From a virus: a stretch of 47,641 bases of DNA. The position numbers and the translations under genes are program-made. Numbering within the stretch: position 1 is the stretch's first letter; each line of letters starts with the position of its first letter. Below, piece after piece: positions 16,189 through 23,146 of this stretch. The notes below the pieces were generated by a model. That model was given only the letters and a program-made list of their open reading frames with translations, had not been told where the DNA came from and did not search any database. The DNA lies in IMG/VR virus record IMGVR_UViG_3300046028_007825, positions 1 to 47,641 of that record. One strand, 5' to 3'.

Positions 16189-16380
16189 TTATAAAAGTTC
16201 TATTTCCAAATTGGATAATTTTTTTACGTGATAATGCCCACCATATAAATAATAATCCGTATAACCATTAACCATTATTACAAAATAACCATCATCATCA
16301 AAAGCCACAATTTCGCCAGTATGCTTATCGTTATTAACGATATGAGTTACACTTACAAAATCTCCCAAGTCTACGTCCAC
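16189..16380 (-). CDS. LGD-type small beta-barrel protein with LSNLEIELL tail
   Basis: 63 aa, GTG start 16380 inside the end of the preceding gene (GGGAG upstream). DVDLGDFVSVTHIVNNDK then GEIVAFDDDGYFVIMVNG is SH3/KOW-like. The tail is KLSNLEIELL, but the gene ends in TAA and the next gene has its own AGGAG after the stop. Here the tail cannot be a by-product of an embedded ribosome site. Confidence 0.75.
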   Translation of the reverse strand: MDVDLGDFVSVTHIVNNDKHTGEIVAFDDDGYFVIMVNGYTDYYLYGGHYHVKKLSNLEIELL

Positions 16381-16838
16381 TTTGGCTCCCTCTTATCACT
16401 TTCCCATCGTTCTGATAGGTAAAGTCTATAAGCCAATGTTACATCATTTTCATGCGTGAAGTCAACGCCTTTCGTCAAGTTTCTTGCATTGTTTGAAAAA
16501 GGCATTTGCTCCCCTACTGGAATAAGCCTAATATTAACTTCAAAAATAGGGAGAAGTTTAGAGCTTGCATGAACCTTTCCACCTCGTCTAGTATATTCAT
16601 CACATAACGCTCTAAAATGCTCTAGAAGCCATTTATAATTGCCCCTAGTAGTCCTACACCAAACATTAGAAGGGTGGTTTTTATGAGTGATTTTATAAAC
16701 ATCCTCACCAGTATAACCGCATAGGCGCAAAGCACTTGATAGTAATTGAGCAGTCTCTAGACACATTTTATTTACTCGCTTATCATCTAAAAAATTTGCC
16801 GATTCAATAGGACAATTTGAAGTTATAAAAATATTCAT
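16371..16838 (-). CDS. Pyrimidine-dimer glycosylase-like phage protein (tentative)
   Basis: 155 aa. Opens MNIFITSNCPIESANFLDDKRVNKM, then ETAQLLSSALRL, THKNHPSNVWCRTTRGNYKWLLEH and YTRRGGKVHAS. This is a widespread phage family often compared with T4 DenV-type pyrimidine-dimer DNA glycosylases: both share a His/Lys/Arg-rich helical core. Catalysis has not been judged here. Start ATG 16838 (ATGA overlap). Confidence 0.6.
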   Translation of the reverse strand: MNIFITSNCPIESANFLDDKRVNKMCLETAQLLSSALRLCGYTGEDVYKITHKNHPSNVWCRTTRGNYKWLLEHFRALCDEYTRRGGKVHASSKLLPIFEVNIRLIPVGEQMPFSNNARNLTKGVDFTHENDVTLAYRLYLSERWESDKREPKWT

Positions 16839-17032
16839 ATTAGTTCTTTTTCTAAAGTAGAAAGTTTTTGCATTTTAAGCAACGTATTTTTATGTTCAAT
16901 ACAAGTATTTAAATCCCTACCATTTTCTGCCAATAAAGCCCGACATTTAATATAACATGTATCTAATGGAATTGAAATAATTTTATACAAAATCATACCA
17001 TGTTTAAAAATATCTCCCTTTTGAATCTCCAT
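16835..17032 (-). CDS. KGD-type small protein with LSTLEKELI tail
   Basis: 65 aa, start at TAATG overlap. EIQKGDIFKHGMILYKIIS and CYIKCRALLAENG resemble its KGD-type relatives; tail KLSTLEKELI. The tail codons (GAAAAAGAACTAATATGA) contain no AGGAG. Function unknown. Confidence 0.7.
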   Translation of the reverse strand: MEIQKGDIFKHGMILYKIISIPLDTCYIKCRALLAENGRDLNTCIEHKNTLLKMQKLSTLEKELI

Positions 17033-17181
17033 TATTGTACTGTCAAATAAATAGTATTTCCATTTAATTGTTCTACAAGTTCAAAAAGCTTAGCTTCGAG
17101 AATTTTTCTTTCAATTTCATCAATAGTAACATCTAAAATATCACAAGTATTATCAATTTCAATTTCAAGTTTAGTCATCAT
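17032..17181 (-). CDS. 49-aa hypothetical protein
   Basis: Start ATG 17181 chosen over the longer frame to 17226 because GGGGGAG lies 5 bp upstream. M-MTKLEIEIDNT then a helix (IDEIERKILEAKLFELVEQLNG). The MTKLE start echoes the next two upstream microproteins (MSKLE, MTKLE). Function unknown. Confidence 0.6.
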   Translation of the reverse strand: MMTKLEIEIDNTCDILDVTIDEIERKILEAKLFELVEQLNGNTIYLTVQ

Positions 17182-17278
17182 TAAGCTCCCCCATAAATAA
17201 GTTATAAATAAGACCACCTGCGACAATTATAAGCCCAAAAACTCCGATAAGCAACAAAAAAGATTCTAATTTTGACAT
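17171..17278 (-). CDS. 35-aa membrane microprotein
   Basis: Starts TAATG, overlapping the previous gene. MSKLE followed by a single membrane span (LLLIGVFGLIIVAGGLIYNLF) and an acidic end. Its last codons overlap the start of the next gene, which is preceded by GGGGGAG inside this gene. Function unknown. Confidence 0.65.
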   Translation of the reverse strand: MSKLESFLLLIGVFGLIIVAGGLIYNLFMGELNDD

Positions 17279-17358
17279 TATAGCCTCACTAAATAATTAG
17301 TTAAGTATGAAAAAAATAATCCAGTCATTAGATAACTTAAAAATTCTAGTTTTGTCAT
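17278..17358 (-). CDS. 26-aa membrane microprotein
   Basis: ATG 17358 with AGGGG upstream. MTKLEF followed by one span (LMTGLFFSYLTNYLV). Ends TAATG with the next microprotein. The two have similar starts and lengths and may be diverged copies. Confidence 0.55.
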   Translation of the reverse strand: MTKLEFLSYLMTGLFFSYLTNYLVRL

Positions 17359-17365
17359 AAAGCCC

Positions 17366-17704
17366 CTATTTTACTATTGTAAACTTTTTACCAGTAGACT
17401 TATCACTATAAAACTCCGATAAGCCATCAATAGACTTTACTTGAGTAAATACACCGACTCTTTTTCCGTCCACAATTGCCCTATTTTCGTTTCCAATAGT
17501 GACCTTTTGCCTAATATTGTTATCAGCTAAAAACTGTTTTAAAGCGTTTTCTTCCACCTTAGAAGATAGTTCTATGATTAATACCCTACCAGATAGTGAG
17601 TTATCTATTTTCCTAAAATTTAAGCCAATAGTCAGCACAAACCCCATTAATTCCTTGCTTAAATTATTGGATAGTCCATCGATATCAATAATAAATGTTT
17701 TCAT
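17366..17704 (-). CDS. Hypothetical protein
   Basis: 112 aa, alpha/beta pattern: FIIDIDGLSNN, MGFVLTIGLNFRKI, RVLIIELSSK, a helix (ENALKQFLADN), then several strands. The first half resembles a small STAS- or ferredoxin-like fold, but no family was recognised. ATGA overlap with the previous gene. Confidence 0.6.
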   Translation of the reverse strand: MKTFIIDIDGLSNNLSKELMGFVLTIGLNFRKIDNSLSGRVLIIELSSKVEENALKQFLADNNIRQKVTIGNENRAIVDGKRVGVFTQVKSIDGLSEFYSDKSTGKKFTIVK

Positions 17705-17874
17705 TCACTAGCCTTTTTTTCAATGCTTTCTATATTATATAACTCATTTATAGCCATCTCTATGCGTTTTATATTATCACTCTTTACTCTTACTTGCACT
17801 GAAAATTTATAATTATCTAAAGCCCTTTCCAAAACTTCAAGCTCTTTTTTGTTTAATTTTATTACTTTTTCCAT
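17701..17874 (-). CDS. 57-aa helical protein
   Basis: ATG 17874, AGGAAAG upstream. VIKLNKKELEVLERALDNY then a strand and helix (AINELYNIESIEKKASE). Looks like a small three-helix or ribbon-helix protein. ATGA overlap with the next gene. Function unknown. Confidence 0.6.
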   Translation of the reverse strand: MEKVIKLNKKELEVLERALDNYKFSVQVRVKSDNIKRIEMAINELYNIESIEKKASE

Positions 17875-17886
17875 TTTACTTTCCTA

Positions 17887-18204
17887 TTAGTTTAATGCAT
17901 TTTCCAAGCTAGACTGAACTAGTAGCGTTTTATTTAAATCACTAAAGGGAGTCCATTTTTCACTTCTAAAGCCATCCTCTAAAGCCACCTCAACAAAGTC
18001 TAGCCTTACTTTTGCCGGTGTATTATAAACCGTTTTCATATTAGCTTCAATCATTCCCCGAGCAAGCTCTAAAATCTCATCCTCATTAAATTTTCCGTCA
18101 TTGTAAGGGATATATCCCGCACTTAAAGTATGATATTCAACTTTTCTGCATCTTTTTTTAATACCCGCTACAACAATTGAAATTTTAAAAAGTTTACCTT
18201 GCAT
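17887..18204 (-). CDS. Hypothetical protein
   Basis: 105 aa from ATG 18204 (AAGGGG 6 bp upstream; the frame also extends to 18237, which would overlap the promoter). LFKISIVVAGIKKRCRKVEYHT then DEILELARGMIEANMK and KVRLDFVEVALEDG: alpha/beta small fold. Not recognised. Confidence 0.6.
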   Translation of the reverse strand: MQGKLFKISIVVAGIKKRCRKVEYHTLSAGYIPYNDGKFNEDEILELARGMIEANMKTVYNTPAKVRLDFVEVALEDGFRSEKWTPFSDLNKTLLVQSSLENALN

Positions 18205-18236
18205 AAATTCCCCTTTAGTTTTTTCTTCCCTGCTCA

Positions 18237-18265
18237 ATTATAATACATGCGTCAATTTATTGCAA
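18237..18265 (-). promoter_or_regulatory. Sigma70-type promoter with TTGACGCAT in the spacer
   Basis: TTGCAA-17 bp-TATAAT on the minus strand. The nonamer TTGACGCAT (18247-18255) sits within the spacer rather than at -35. Confidence 0.8.
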
Positions 18266-18323
18266 GCGTTATTTGCAGATATCTTTGCAATAGATACTTA
18301 CACCTTTAGTTAATTCACCAATG

Positions 18324-18392
18324 CTAGGCGTAGGCTTTAGAGATGAAAGGAAAGTAATGAAAGCAATTAAAATAATAATATTCTTAAGCATA
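18324..18392 (-). pseudogene. Signal-peptide microprotein, possibly frame-shifted
   Basis: ATG 18392 follows GAGGGAG. Reads MLKNIIILIAFHYFPFISKAYA then TAG: a secretion signal ending exactly at an AYA cleavage-like site. Removing one T from the TTTT run (about 18360-18363) would extend the frame to 18269 and add a 20-odd residue mature part with two cysteines (IYCKDICK). Either a real microprotein, a broken gene or a sequence error. Confidence 0.35.
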
Positions 18393-18402
18393 TAACTCCC
18401 TC

Positions 18403-18684
18403 TTATGATAAGTAATGAAGCAAAGCCCCACTTCCTAGCACTTCCTTGTTATTGTATCTAAGAAAAATAAGAGTATTCATGTTAATAGTTCTATAAGCCC
18501 CCTTTTCAACATCAAAAACCACAATGTAATTATATGACTCGGGAGAATATTTTAATTCGCCACCTTTCAAATGCTTTTTAACTCCAAAACGCGCAGTCAT
18601 TTCTCTAGTGGTCCCATCCTTTTTTAGGAAGCATGCTCTAAAAAAATTCCCCTTAACCTCATTTCTAAATTCTTGAATGTTCAT
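18403..18684 (-). CDS. Phage SH3-like barrel protein
   Basis: 93 aa. RACFLKKDGTTREMTARFGVKKHLKGG and YIVVFDVEKGAYRTINMNTLIFL fit a common phage family (KKDGTxRxMxAR...GVKK...YRTIN) annotated as SH3 beta-barrel fold protein. Function unknown. ATGA overlap with the previous gene. Confidence 0.75.
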   Translation of the reverse strand: MNIQEFRNEVKGNFFRACFLKKDGTTREMTARFGVKKHLKGGELKYSPESYNYIVVFDVEKGAYRTINMNTLIFLRYNNKEVLGSGALLHYLS

Positions 18685-18854
18685 TTTGCTTCCCCTTTTG
18701 CGCTATTTAATAAATCTTTTTTATAATTAATATAATCGTCAATCTGCCAACAATGGTCAGGATAATCCCAAATTTGAGTTTCGCCATTTTGTTTTAATTC
18801 TTGCGCTTCTTTTATATCACTTTCCGTTTTTTTAAACCAAAAATCAGTATTCAT
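18681..18854 (-). CDS. 57-aa Trp-rich acidic protein
   Basis: ATG 18854, ending ATGA with the next gene. NTDFWFKKTESDIKEAQELK, then IWDYPDHCWQIDDYINYKKDLL. Fills the gap between its neighbours exactly, with AAGGGGAAGCAAAATGA at its end as the next ribosome site. Function unknown. Confidence 0.65.
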   Translation of the reverse strand: MNTDFWFKKTESDIKEAQELKQNGETQIWDYPDHCWQIDDYINYKKDLLNSAKGEAK

Positions 18855-18855
18855 T

Positions 18856-19191
18856 TTAAACTATCTCCCAGTGTTCAAGTGAAATTCTGCCGAGGTCGCA
18901 AGGGCAACAAGTGTCATGTCCCTCTGTCAGACCTACCCTATCTCGCGCTTTGAGAGGCAAGTCCCCGTGCTCCCTAGACTTAAGAATACATACGCCTTCG
19001 ATTACGTCCGTAAATACATCGCCCCATTTTGTACCTATGCTCGGAATTTTTAATATCGCCCCTTTAGGAATAAATATGCGAGTCGAGTATTCAAAACAGG
19101 CGTTTATCCCAAATAAATCTTTTTTGGCCCTGATTTTTTGGCCCGCTTTCAAGGCAATCGTGGGCACATTTGTTGGAATCTTGTTTTTCAT
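18856..19191 (-). CDS. Beta-rich hypothetical protein
   Basis: 111 aa: IALKAGQKIRAKKDLFGI, IFIPKGAILKIPSIGTKWGDVF, ending in HDTCCPCDLGRISLEHWEIV. The strand-turn pattern with IPKGAILKI is KOW/SH3-like, and the CCPC cluster is unusual. Locally more GC-rich than its neighbours. Not recognised. Confidence 0.65.
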   Translation of the reverse strand: MKNKIPTNVPTIALKAGQKIRAKKDLFGINACFEYSTRIFIPKGAILKIPSIGTKWGDVFTDVIEGVCILKSREHGDLPLKARDRVGLTEGHDTCCPCDLGRISLEHWEIV

Positions 19192-19192
19192 T

Positions 19193-19366
19193 TTAAACCT
19201 CCCCTATTTTTTCTAAATAATCTAAATGAGTTTTAGGTTGATTTTCTGCTTGTTCCTTCTCTAAGCACTCCCCACAAATATAATCACCCATAACTCCACA
19301 ATAAAAAACACTGTAAGATGAACCGCAGCAATCACATAGGCATTTATGTAAATCTCTTTTTGTCAT
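19193..19366 (-). CDS. Small zinc-ribbon protein
   Basis: 57 aa from ATG 19366 (GGGGGAG 5 bp upstream; a longer frame to 19402 is not favoured). KCLCDCCGS and YICGECLEKEQ give two CxxC knuckles, the form of a treble-clef or ribbon zinc finger. Possible RNA polymerase or nucleic-acid binder; inference only. Confidence 0.65.
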   Translation of the reverse strand: MTKRDLHKCLCDCCGSSYSVFYCGVMGDYICGECLEKEQAENQPKTHLDYLEKIGEV

Positions 19367-19385
19367 TTGCTCCCCCTTCGTTATA

Positions 19386-19550
19386 TCACAATGATGATTC
19401 AATTGATTCGATTTTTTCTTTTTGTTCTTGGAGAAAATCTTCTAAAGTATCAAATTCTTGAAAACCTTCTATTTTAACATGTTTAAAATCATTTTGTTCT
19501 AGAATATCTATTAAATCAAATAGAATTTCTTGAACTTTTGTTTTCAGCAT
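19386..19550 (-). CDS. 54-aa acidic coiled-coil protein
   Basis: ATG 19550, AAGGAG 7 bp upstream. Amphipathic helices (VQEILFDLIDILEQNDF; FDTLEDFLQEQKEKIESIESS). Its promoter is 30-58 bp upstream. Function unknown. Confidence 0.65.
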   Translation of the reverse strand: MLKTKVQEILFDLIDILEQNDFKHVKIEGFQEFDTLEDFLQEQKEKIESIESSL

Positions 19551-19579
19551 GCAGTCTCCTTTGTTGCTTTCCTTTAATC

Positions 19580-19608
19580 ATTTTATATTATGTTGCGTCA
19601 TTAGTCAA
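19580..19608 (-). promoter_or_regulatory. Sigma70-type promoter with ATGACGCAA in the spacer
   Basis: TTGACT-17 bp-TAAAAT on the minus strand. A variant of the TTGACGCAW nonamer (ATGACGCAA) lies in the spacer. Confidence 0.8.
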
Positions 19609-19666
19609 TTAGTTTCATCAAAAGATAGAAAATAAATGTTTTTAAAACTAAACTTAATAAAATCAT
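19601..19666 (-). CDS. 21-aa membrane microprotein
   Basis: ATG 19666 overlaps the previous stop (ATGA), preceded by GAG in the ELT codons. Nearly all hydrophobic (MILLSLVLKTFIFYLLMKLI). Overlaps the -35 region of the next promoter. Plausible but very short. Confidence 0.35.
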   Translation of the reverse strand: MILLSLVLKTFIFYLLMKLID

Positions 19667-19878
19667 GTTAACTCATTTTTTTCTAAAATAATCCCCCATG
19701 AATTTTTATCGTCATCGCAATAAAAATATCCATGCTTATTTATATCTAAAATAACTTCATCCATGTTTTCCGTTTCGTCCCAATCCTTTAAATAATTCAG
19801 TGCTTTTTGTTTGGTCTTAAAACTTTCGGAATAAATACCATTACCAGATGTTTCAAAAATTAATGTGTAAATTTTCAC
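19663..19878 (-). CDS. Hypothetical alpha/beta protein
   Basis: 71 aa. IYTLIFETSGNGIYSESFKTKQKALNYLKDW is the small strand-turn-strand-helix pattern of many phage proteins, followed by VILDINKHGYFYCDDD. Ends KNELT with ATGA to the microprotein below. Function unknown. Confidence 0.65.
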   Translation of the reverse strand: MKIYTLIFETSGNGIYSESFKTKQKALNYLKDWDETENMDEVILDINKHGYFYCDDDKNSWGIILEKNELT

Positions 19879-19892
19879 TTTATCCCTCCCAT

Positions 19893-20600
19893 TTAGTTAT
19901 GAATCACAAAGCCTGTTTTATCTTTCTTTGCCTCGCCCTTTGCCTTTAGTGCCACAATTTTACCCTTAACATCCAAAAATCTTAGGTCATGTAAATCGCC
20001 ATCGATTGCGCCAAGCTCATTGACTACTTTGCTCACATTGGAATAAACCGCTGCGACGTTAACGCCTAGTCTCAACATTTTCTCGCACTGTATATGATTC
20101 GCCCTTGACTCTTTACGGCTAAACGTAAGGTGGTAATTGTTCCATTTTCCTGTTAATGCATCCATTCTAGTATGATTCGGAGTGTAATCATAAAATTGGA
20201 CATACGAGAAAACTTCAAAGATATTTTTTCCATCCTTTATGACAATTTCTTCCCATGAAATATCACTCGTTCCATTCAATCGAATCGCTGGAATAAGATT
20301 TTTTCTTTTTGCTTCCCTTAATACGCCTTCAATTGACCAAACAAGGGAAGTGATAAACGCCTCTTTGTTATCTCTAAAAAATTCAGTTTTTGCAATACGC
20401 GCCTTTTTAACGCTGTTAAATTTTCCCCTACCTGCACTATAAAGGCAAGCTTCCTTACATCCTTTAGAGGCAAATTTGCAAACATTTATACCCTCGACAA
20501 GATTAGCCGGAGCCATATAAAGAATTCCAGTGAGATATCCTAGATCCTCGCCCTTTGAAGTTTTTGCGTTTGCAGTAGTCAATAGTTTTTTATGTTTCAT
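19893..20600 (-). CDS. Gp88-family protein
   Basis: 235 aa. MAPANLVEGINVCKFASKGCKEACLYSAGR carries the Cys cluster (CxxxxxxCxxxC) of the phage Gp88 family, followed by KKARIAKTEFF, IRLNGTSDISWE, SYVQFYDYTPNHTR and YHLTFSRKES. The family has a TIM-barrel-like look with a possible Fe-S or metal site; its biochemical role is not established. Own promoter at 20631-20659. Confidence 0.85.
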   Translation of the reverse strand: MKHKKLLTTANAKTSKGEDLGYLTGILYMAPANLVEGINVCKFASKGCKEACLYSAGRGKFNSVKKARIAKTEFFRDNKEAFITSLVWSIEGVLREAKRKNLIPAIRLNGTSDISWEEIVIKDGKNIFEVFSYVQFYDYTPNHTRMDALTGKWNNYHLTFSRKESRANHIQCEKMLRLGVNVAAVYSNVSKVVNELGAIDGDLHDLRFLDVKGKIVALKAKGEAKKDKTGFVIHN

Positions 20601-20630
20601 TGTATCCCCTTTGGTTGAAAAGCTTGATTC

Positions 20631-20659
20631 ATCTTATCAAAAAAGAAATAATGCGTCAA
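20631..20659 (-). promoter_or_regulatory. Sigma70-type promoter with TTGACGCAT at -35
   Basis: TTGACG-17 bp-TAAGAT on the minus strand. The 19 bases TTGACGCATTATTTCTTTT are identical to those of the promoter at 22314-22342. Confidence 0.85.
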
Positions 20660-20670
20660 ATAGTATTTAA

Positions 20671-20697
20671 AAAAATGAGCGGGCATAAAGCCCGCCC
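20671..20697 (-). terminator. Intrinsic terminator after the DUF932 gene
   Basis: GCGGGC-TTTAT-GCCCGC on the minus strand followed by TCATTTTTTT. A C4T5 run on the other side could let it work on the plus strand too. Confidence 0.85.
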
Positions 20698-20701
20698 CTT
20701 T

Positions 20702-21433
20702 TTATGCGATAAGCTTCAAAGCTTCGTTGTAGATACTAGTATTTAAAAGGATATTAGCGTCAACGCCTTTTATCGCTCTTACTTTACTAGTCTTATTCTT
20801 ATCCTCATCCTGTACATAAAAGCCCGTTCTCATCAAATTTTCTTGAATGATATTAAATTGGCTAAATAAATCTTCTCTTTTATCTTCCCACCGCTTCGCT
20901 TCAAAAAGAGGGATAAGTTTATCAGAATATTTATCCCCCATTCTCAATTTTAGGCATGAATCTTGCAAGGCTTTAATTTCGTCACTAGTCAAAATTTTAT
21001 TGCTCATTGCATTAATTCCATCGATTGCTACAGTCCTATAGTCCATCATTTCCTCGATTGAATCGTCAAGCTTTAAAAGCCCATTTTGGGTATGCCTTAC
21101 TTTAATTTTAGGAATTAAGTCACTCCCCACTATCAAACCATTGGAACAAACCATTCGAAAAAAGCCTAGTCGGAAAGTCAACGCGCTTGAACCTTCGTGA
21201 GAATTAATAGCTAATAGTTGAAGTTTCCCTTGACTATTTGAATAGCCAACATCAAAGCGCAAAACATGTTTTTGGAAGCCTAGGCGTTTTTCCTTATCCT
21301 TTCTAATTTTAGACTCCACAACATCAGACAATTTAAATCCCTTATTTTCAAGATTTTTTACTAGACTTTCACTTGAGATAAACCCGAATTTATTAGAGCC
21401 AATGTGAGACGTTTGAGTTAAGCAAATTGACAT
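20702..21433 (-). CDS. DUF932 phage/plasmid-like protein
   Basis: 243 aa. LLAINSHEGSSALTFRLGFFRMVCSNGLIVGSDLIPKIKVRHT is the core DUF932 signature (the FRMVCSNGL block). DUF932 proteins are common on phages and plasmids; their function is unproven. Its own consensus promoter lies upstream and a terminator directly downstream, so it forms a single-gene unit. Confidence 0.85.
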   Translation of the reverse strand: MSICLTQTSHIGSNKFGFISSESLVKNLENKGFKLSDVVESKIRKDKEKRLGFQKHVLRFDVGYSNSQGKLQLLAINSHEGSSALTFRLGFFRMVCSNGLIVGSDLIPKIKVRHTQNGLLKLDDSIEEMMDYRTVAIDGINAMSNKILTSDEIKALQDSCLKLRMGDKYSDKLIPLFEAKRWEDKREDLFSQFNIIQENLMRTGFYVQDEDKNKTSKVRAIKGVDANILLNTSIYNEALKLIA

Positions 21434-21465
21434 ATTATTTCCTTTTTGTTAAATTCCCTAAGATT

Positions 21466-21494
21466 ATTATATTCCATGCGTCAAATTAAGTCAA
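21466..21494 (-). promoter_or_regulatory. Sigma70 promoter of the DUF932 gene, TTGACGCAT in the spacer
   Basis: TTGACT-17 bp-TATAAT on the minus strand. TTGACGCAT (21476-21484) lies in the spacer. Confidence 0.85.
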
Positions 21495-21498
21495 GTTT

Positions 21499-21930
21499 TT
21501 AAGTTAATTCTATCTCAAGTGAAGTCACGCCCTCGGCTTTTTGACCACAAAAATCTTTTAAACGCCCATTATAAAGCACTTTTTTAGTGTAACTATCAAT
21601 GACTTTTAACTTTACAGAATTCACATCTTGACTTAAAATATAAGTAAAATCCTCCCCACTGCCCTCTGTATTAGGTGCCATAATATAAACATTTCCTATT
21701 TTCTTTTGCTTTAACTCCCCTATTAAATAAGCAGCCAAACATCCCATGCCGTTAAATTTTGAAGGCGTAGCGCATGAATCATTATAACCATTCAAAATAA
21801 TAACATTTCCATTGTTTAAAATTTTCTTAACATCCTCGCCTAGTCCAGTAGGATATCCGTCATACTGCCTATAAATTGTGGCAATTGTCTTTCTTCCATC
21901 CTTAACGTGAATTAATGCCCTCGTTCCCAT
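21499..21930 (-). CDS. Conserved phage/plasmid protein (MGTRALI family) with TSLEIELT tail
   Basis: 143 aa. MGTRALIHVKDGRKTIATIYRQYDGYPTGLGEDV is the hallmark of a widespread uncharacterised family (GTRxLI...YRQYDGYPxGxG). Followed by CLAAYLIGELKQK and a beta C-terminal half. The end GVTSLEIELT carries the phage's recurring tail, although the stop is TAA and the next gene has its own promoter. Function unknown. Confidence 0.8.
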   Translation of the reverse strand: MGTRALIHVKDGRKTIATIYRQYDGYPTGLGEDVKKILNNGNVIILNGYNDSCATPSKFNGMGCLAAYLIGELKQKKIGNVYIMAPNTEGSGEDFTYILSQDVNSVKLKVIDSYTKKVLYNGRLKDFCGQKAEGVTSLEIELT

Positions 21931-21931
21931 A

Positions 21932-22081
21932 TTATTCCCCTTTTATTAAAATTAAAACTCTAGTATTAAAGCCCCAATGATATTTGTCATTGAATAACTT
22001 AAGGCTTCGTTTACTGAATGATCTTTCATAAATTGCCGTTTTTCCATCTTGAACCATACCGATTTTAAATTTTATGCTCAT
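21932..22081 (-). CDS. 49-aa basic beta protein
   Basis: ATG 22081, GGGG 6-9 bp upstream. SIKFKIGMVQDGKTAIYERSF and LKLFNDKYHWGFNTRVLILIKG: strands only. Ends with AAGGGGAATAATATG supplying the next ribosome site. Function unknown. Confidence 0.65.
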   Translation of the reverse strand: MSIKFKIGMVQDGKTAIYERSFSKRSLKLFNDKYHWGFNTRVLILIKGE

Positions 22082-22092
22082 TTTGTCCCCTT

Positions 22093-22278
22093 TTATGCTA
22101 CAAATGATTTAATTCTAGTTATTTCTTGATCTAATAACATTAACTCAATAATAGCTGAATTAAGTTGATCTAATTGATCTTTTAAGGCTTTAGTCTCATC
22201 GCTTGACCATCCGTAAAATTCAACATAAATATCCATTTTCTTTTCAATCATTTCAACTTTATTTAATAAATCTTTCAT
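22093..22278 (-). CDS. 61-aa coiled-coil protein
   Basis: Starts ATG 22278 (GAGGGCAAC upstream). Entirely helical heptad pattern (LLNKVEMIEKKMDIYVEFYG; ETKALKDQLDQLNSAIIELML). First gene of the operon driven from 22314-22342. Function unknown. Confidence 0.65.
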   Translation of the reverse strand: MKDLLNKVEMIEKKMDIYVEFYGWSSDETKALKDQLDQLNSAIIELMLLDQEITRIKSFVA

Positions 22279-22313
22279 ATGTTGCCCTCTTTGTTGTTTG
22301 CTTCCTTAGTAAG

Positions 22314-22342
22314 ATTCTACAGGAAAAGAAATAATGCGTCAA
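22314..22342 (-). promoter_or_regulatory. Sigma70-type promoter with TTGACGCAT at -35
   Basis: TTGACG-17 bp-TAGAAT on the minus strand, 36 bp before ATG 22278. Confidence 0.85.
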
Positions 22343-22578
22343 TAATAAAGTGACATCTCTTAACTTTTATATAAACCCCCTTACATTATGAGGATAAGCC
22401 CTCGCACTGGCATTAATTGGGAACGTGAAAAAAAGCATGCCTTGAACGTTTTAAAGCGTTTGAGCCATGTCAGCGCAAGCCCCTGAAATAGCTTGACTCG
22501 AAAACGTGGGATTATGTTTCGAGCGTAACGCCCTTAAAACAGTGACAATTTAGCCATGGTTGATGAAATGAGACTATA

Positions 22579-22594
22579 TGGCACAGACTTTGCA
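22579..22594 (+). promoter_or_regulatory. Sigma54-like -24/-12 element
   Basis: TGGCACAGACTTTGCA: GG and GC separated by exactly 10 bp, full match to TGGCAC-N5-TTGCA. No coding gene follows directly on this strand. Confidence 0.65.
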
Positions 22595-22812
22595 GGGAAT
22601 GAATTGAGTACCTGTAAAGGCATAAAACAAGGTGTCACATAAAGACAGCTTAGTTTCATTGCGCCCGCATATTAATTCCCTGTAAGTATCTGAAAATTGG
22701 AAAGAGGACCAAGCTCAAGCCCAGTCCCCTCGGATGGTATGTTTAAGCTTCCCCAGTACGTTTTGAAGCCCTGATTTGAGCTTACTAGGTCAGCTTGATA
22801 AGGTGTATTAAA

Positions 22813-22902
22813 TCACTGCTCAAAAGCCTTTAAAACAGTATCAGAGCGTGATAATAAGTTTACTAAGGTTAATGTCAGCACTAGTATAATATAAGTTTTC
22901 AT
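22813..22902 (-). CDS. 29-aa hydrophobic peptide
   Basis: ATG 22902, AGAGGGG 6-7 bp upstream. KTYIILVLTLTLVNLLS forms one membrane span or signal, followed by RSDTVLKAFEQ. The closest upstream promoter-like element on this strand is the sigma54-type site at 23024-23039, about 110 bp away. Too short to assign. Confidence 0.5.
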   Translation of the reverse strand: MKTYIILVLTLTLVNLLSRSDTVLKAFEQ

Positions 22903-23005
22903 CTAATCCCCTCTTAAAACAATATTCTCACACTATGCATCATAATGCAATAGCCAAACGAAATAAATATTTGTCAAGCGGTTACTCATAAATTCGTAAC
23001 TGGTA

Positions 23006-23039
23006 AGGCCTCAATATTGCACTAGCAAAGCATGTGCCA
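23006..23039. promoter_or_regulatory. Facing pair of sigma54-like elements
   Basis: Plus-strand AGGCCTCAATATTGCA (weak, 23006-23021) and minus-strand TGGCACATGCTTTGCT (full consensus, 23024-23039) face each other with 2 bp between their -12 ends. The minus element could drive the 29-aa peptide gene. Confidence 0.6.
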
Positions 23040-23068
23040 ATTGGAAGATCCCCCCCCCTAAAGAAACA

Positions 23069-23101
23069 TGGCATGAGTTTTGCTTATGCAAAGCCAACAT
23101 C
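23069..23101. promoter_or_regulatory. Sigma54-like element with degenerate facing partner
   Basis: Plus-strand TGGCATGAGTTTTGCT (23069-23084), 2 bp gap, then minus-strand TGCAAAG half-site whose -24 GG is lost or shifted by one base. Confidence 0.5.
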
Positions 23102-23130
23102 CAGCGTATATTCCAGCTTAGAAAATGTTT

Positions 23131-23146
23131 TGGCATGATCTTTGCG
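23131..23146 (+). promoter_or_regulatory. Sigma54-like element
   Basis: TGGCATGATCTTTGCG with GG-N10-GC. Followed 27 bp later by TACAAT and ATGAGGGTAAG (23173-23187), a possible second start region. No partner site. Confidence 0.55.

Noticed and set aside
18911-19216. Plus-strand 101-codon frame
   Set aside because: Antisense shadow of the 111-aa gene, whose strand has the ribosome site and operon context.
22388-22486. 32-codon plus-strand frame (MRISPRTGINWEREKKHA...)
   Set aside because: No Shine-Dalgarno and no recognisable relatives; kept only as part of the island description.
22556-22642. 28-codon plus-strand frame spanning a sigma54-like element
   Set aside because: No ribosome site; likely chance.
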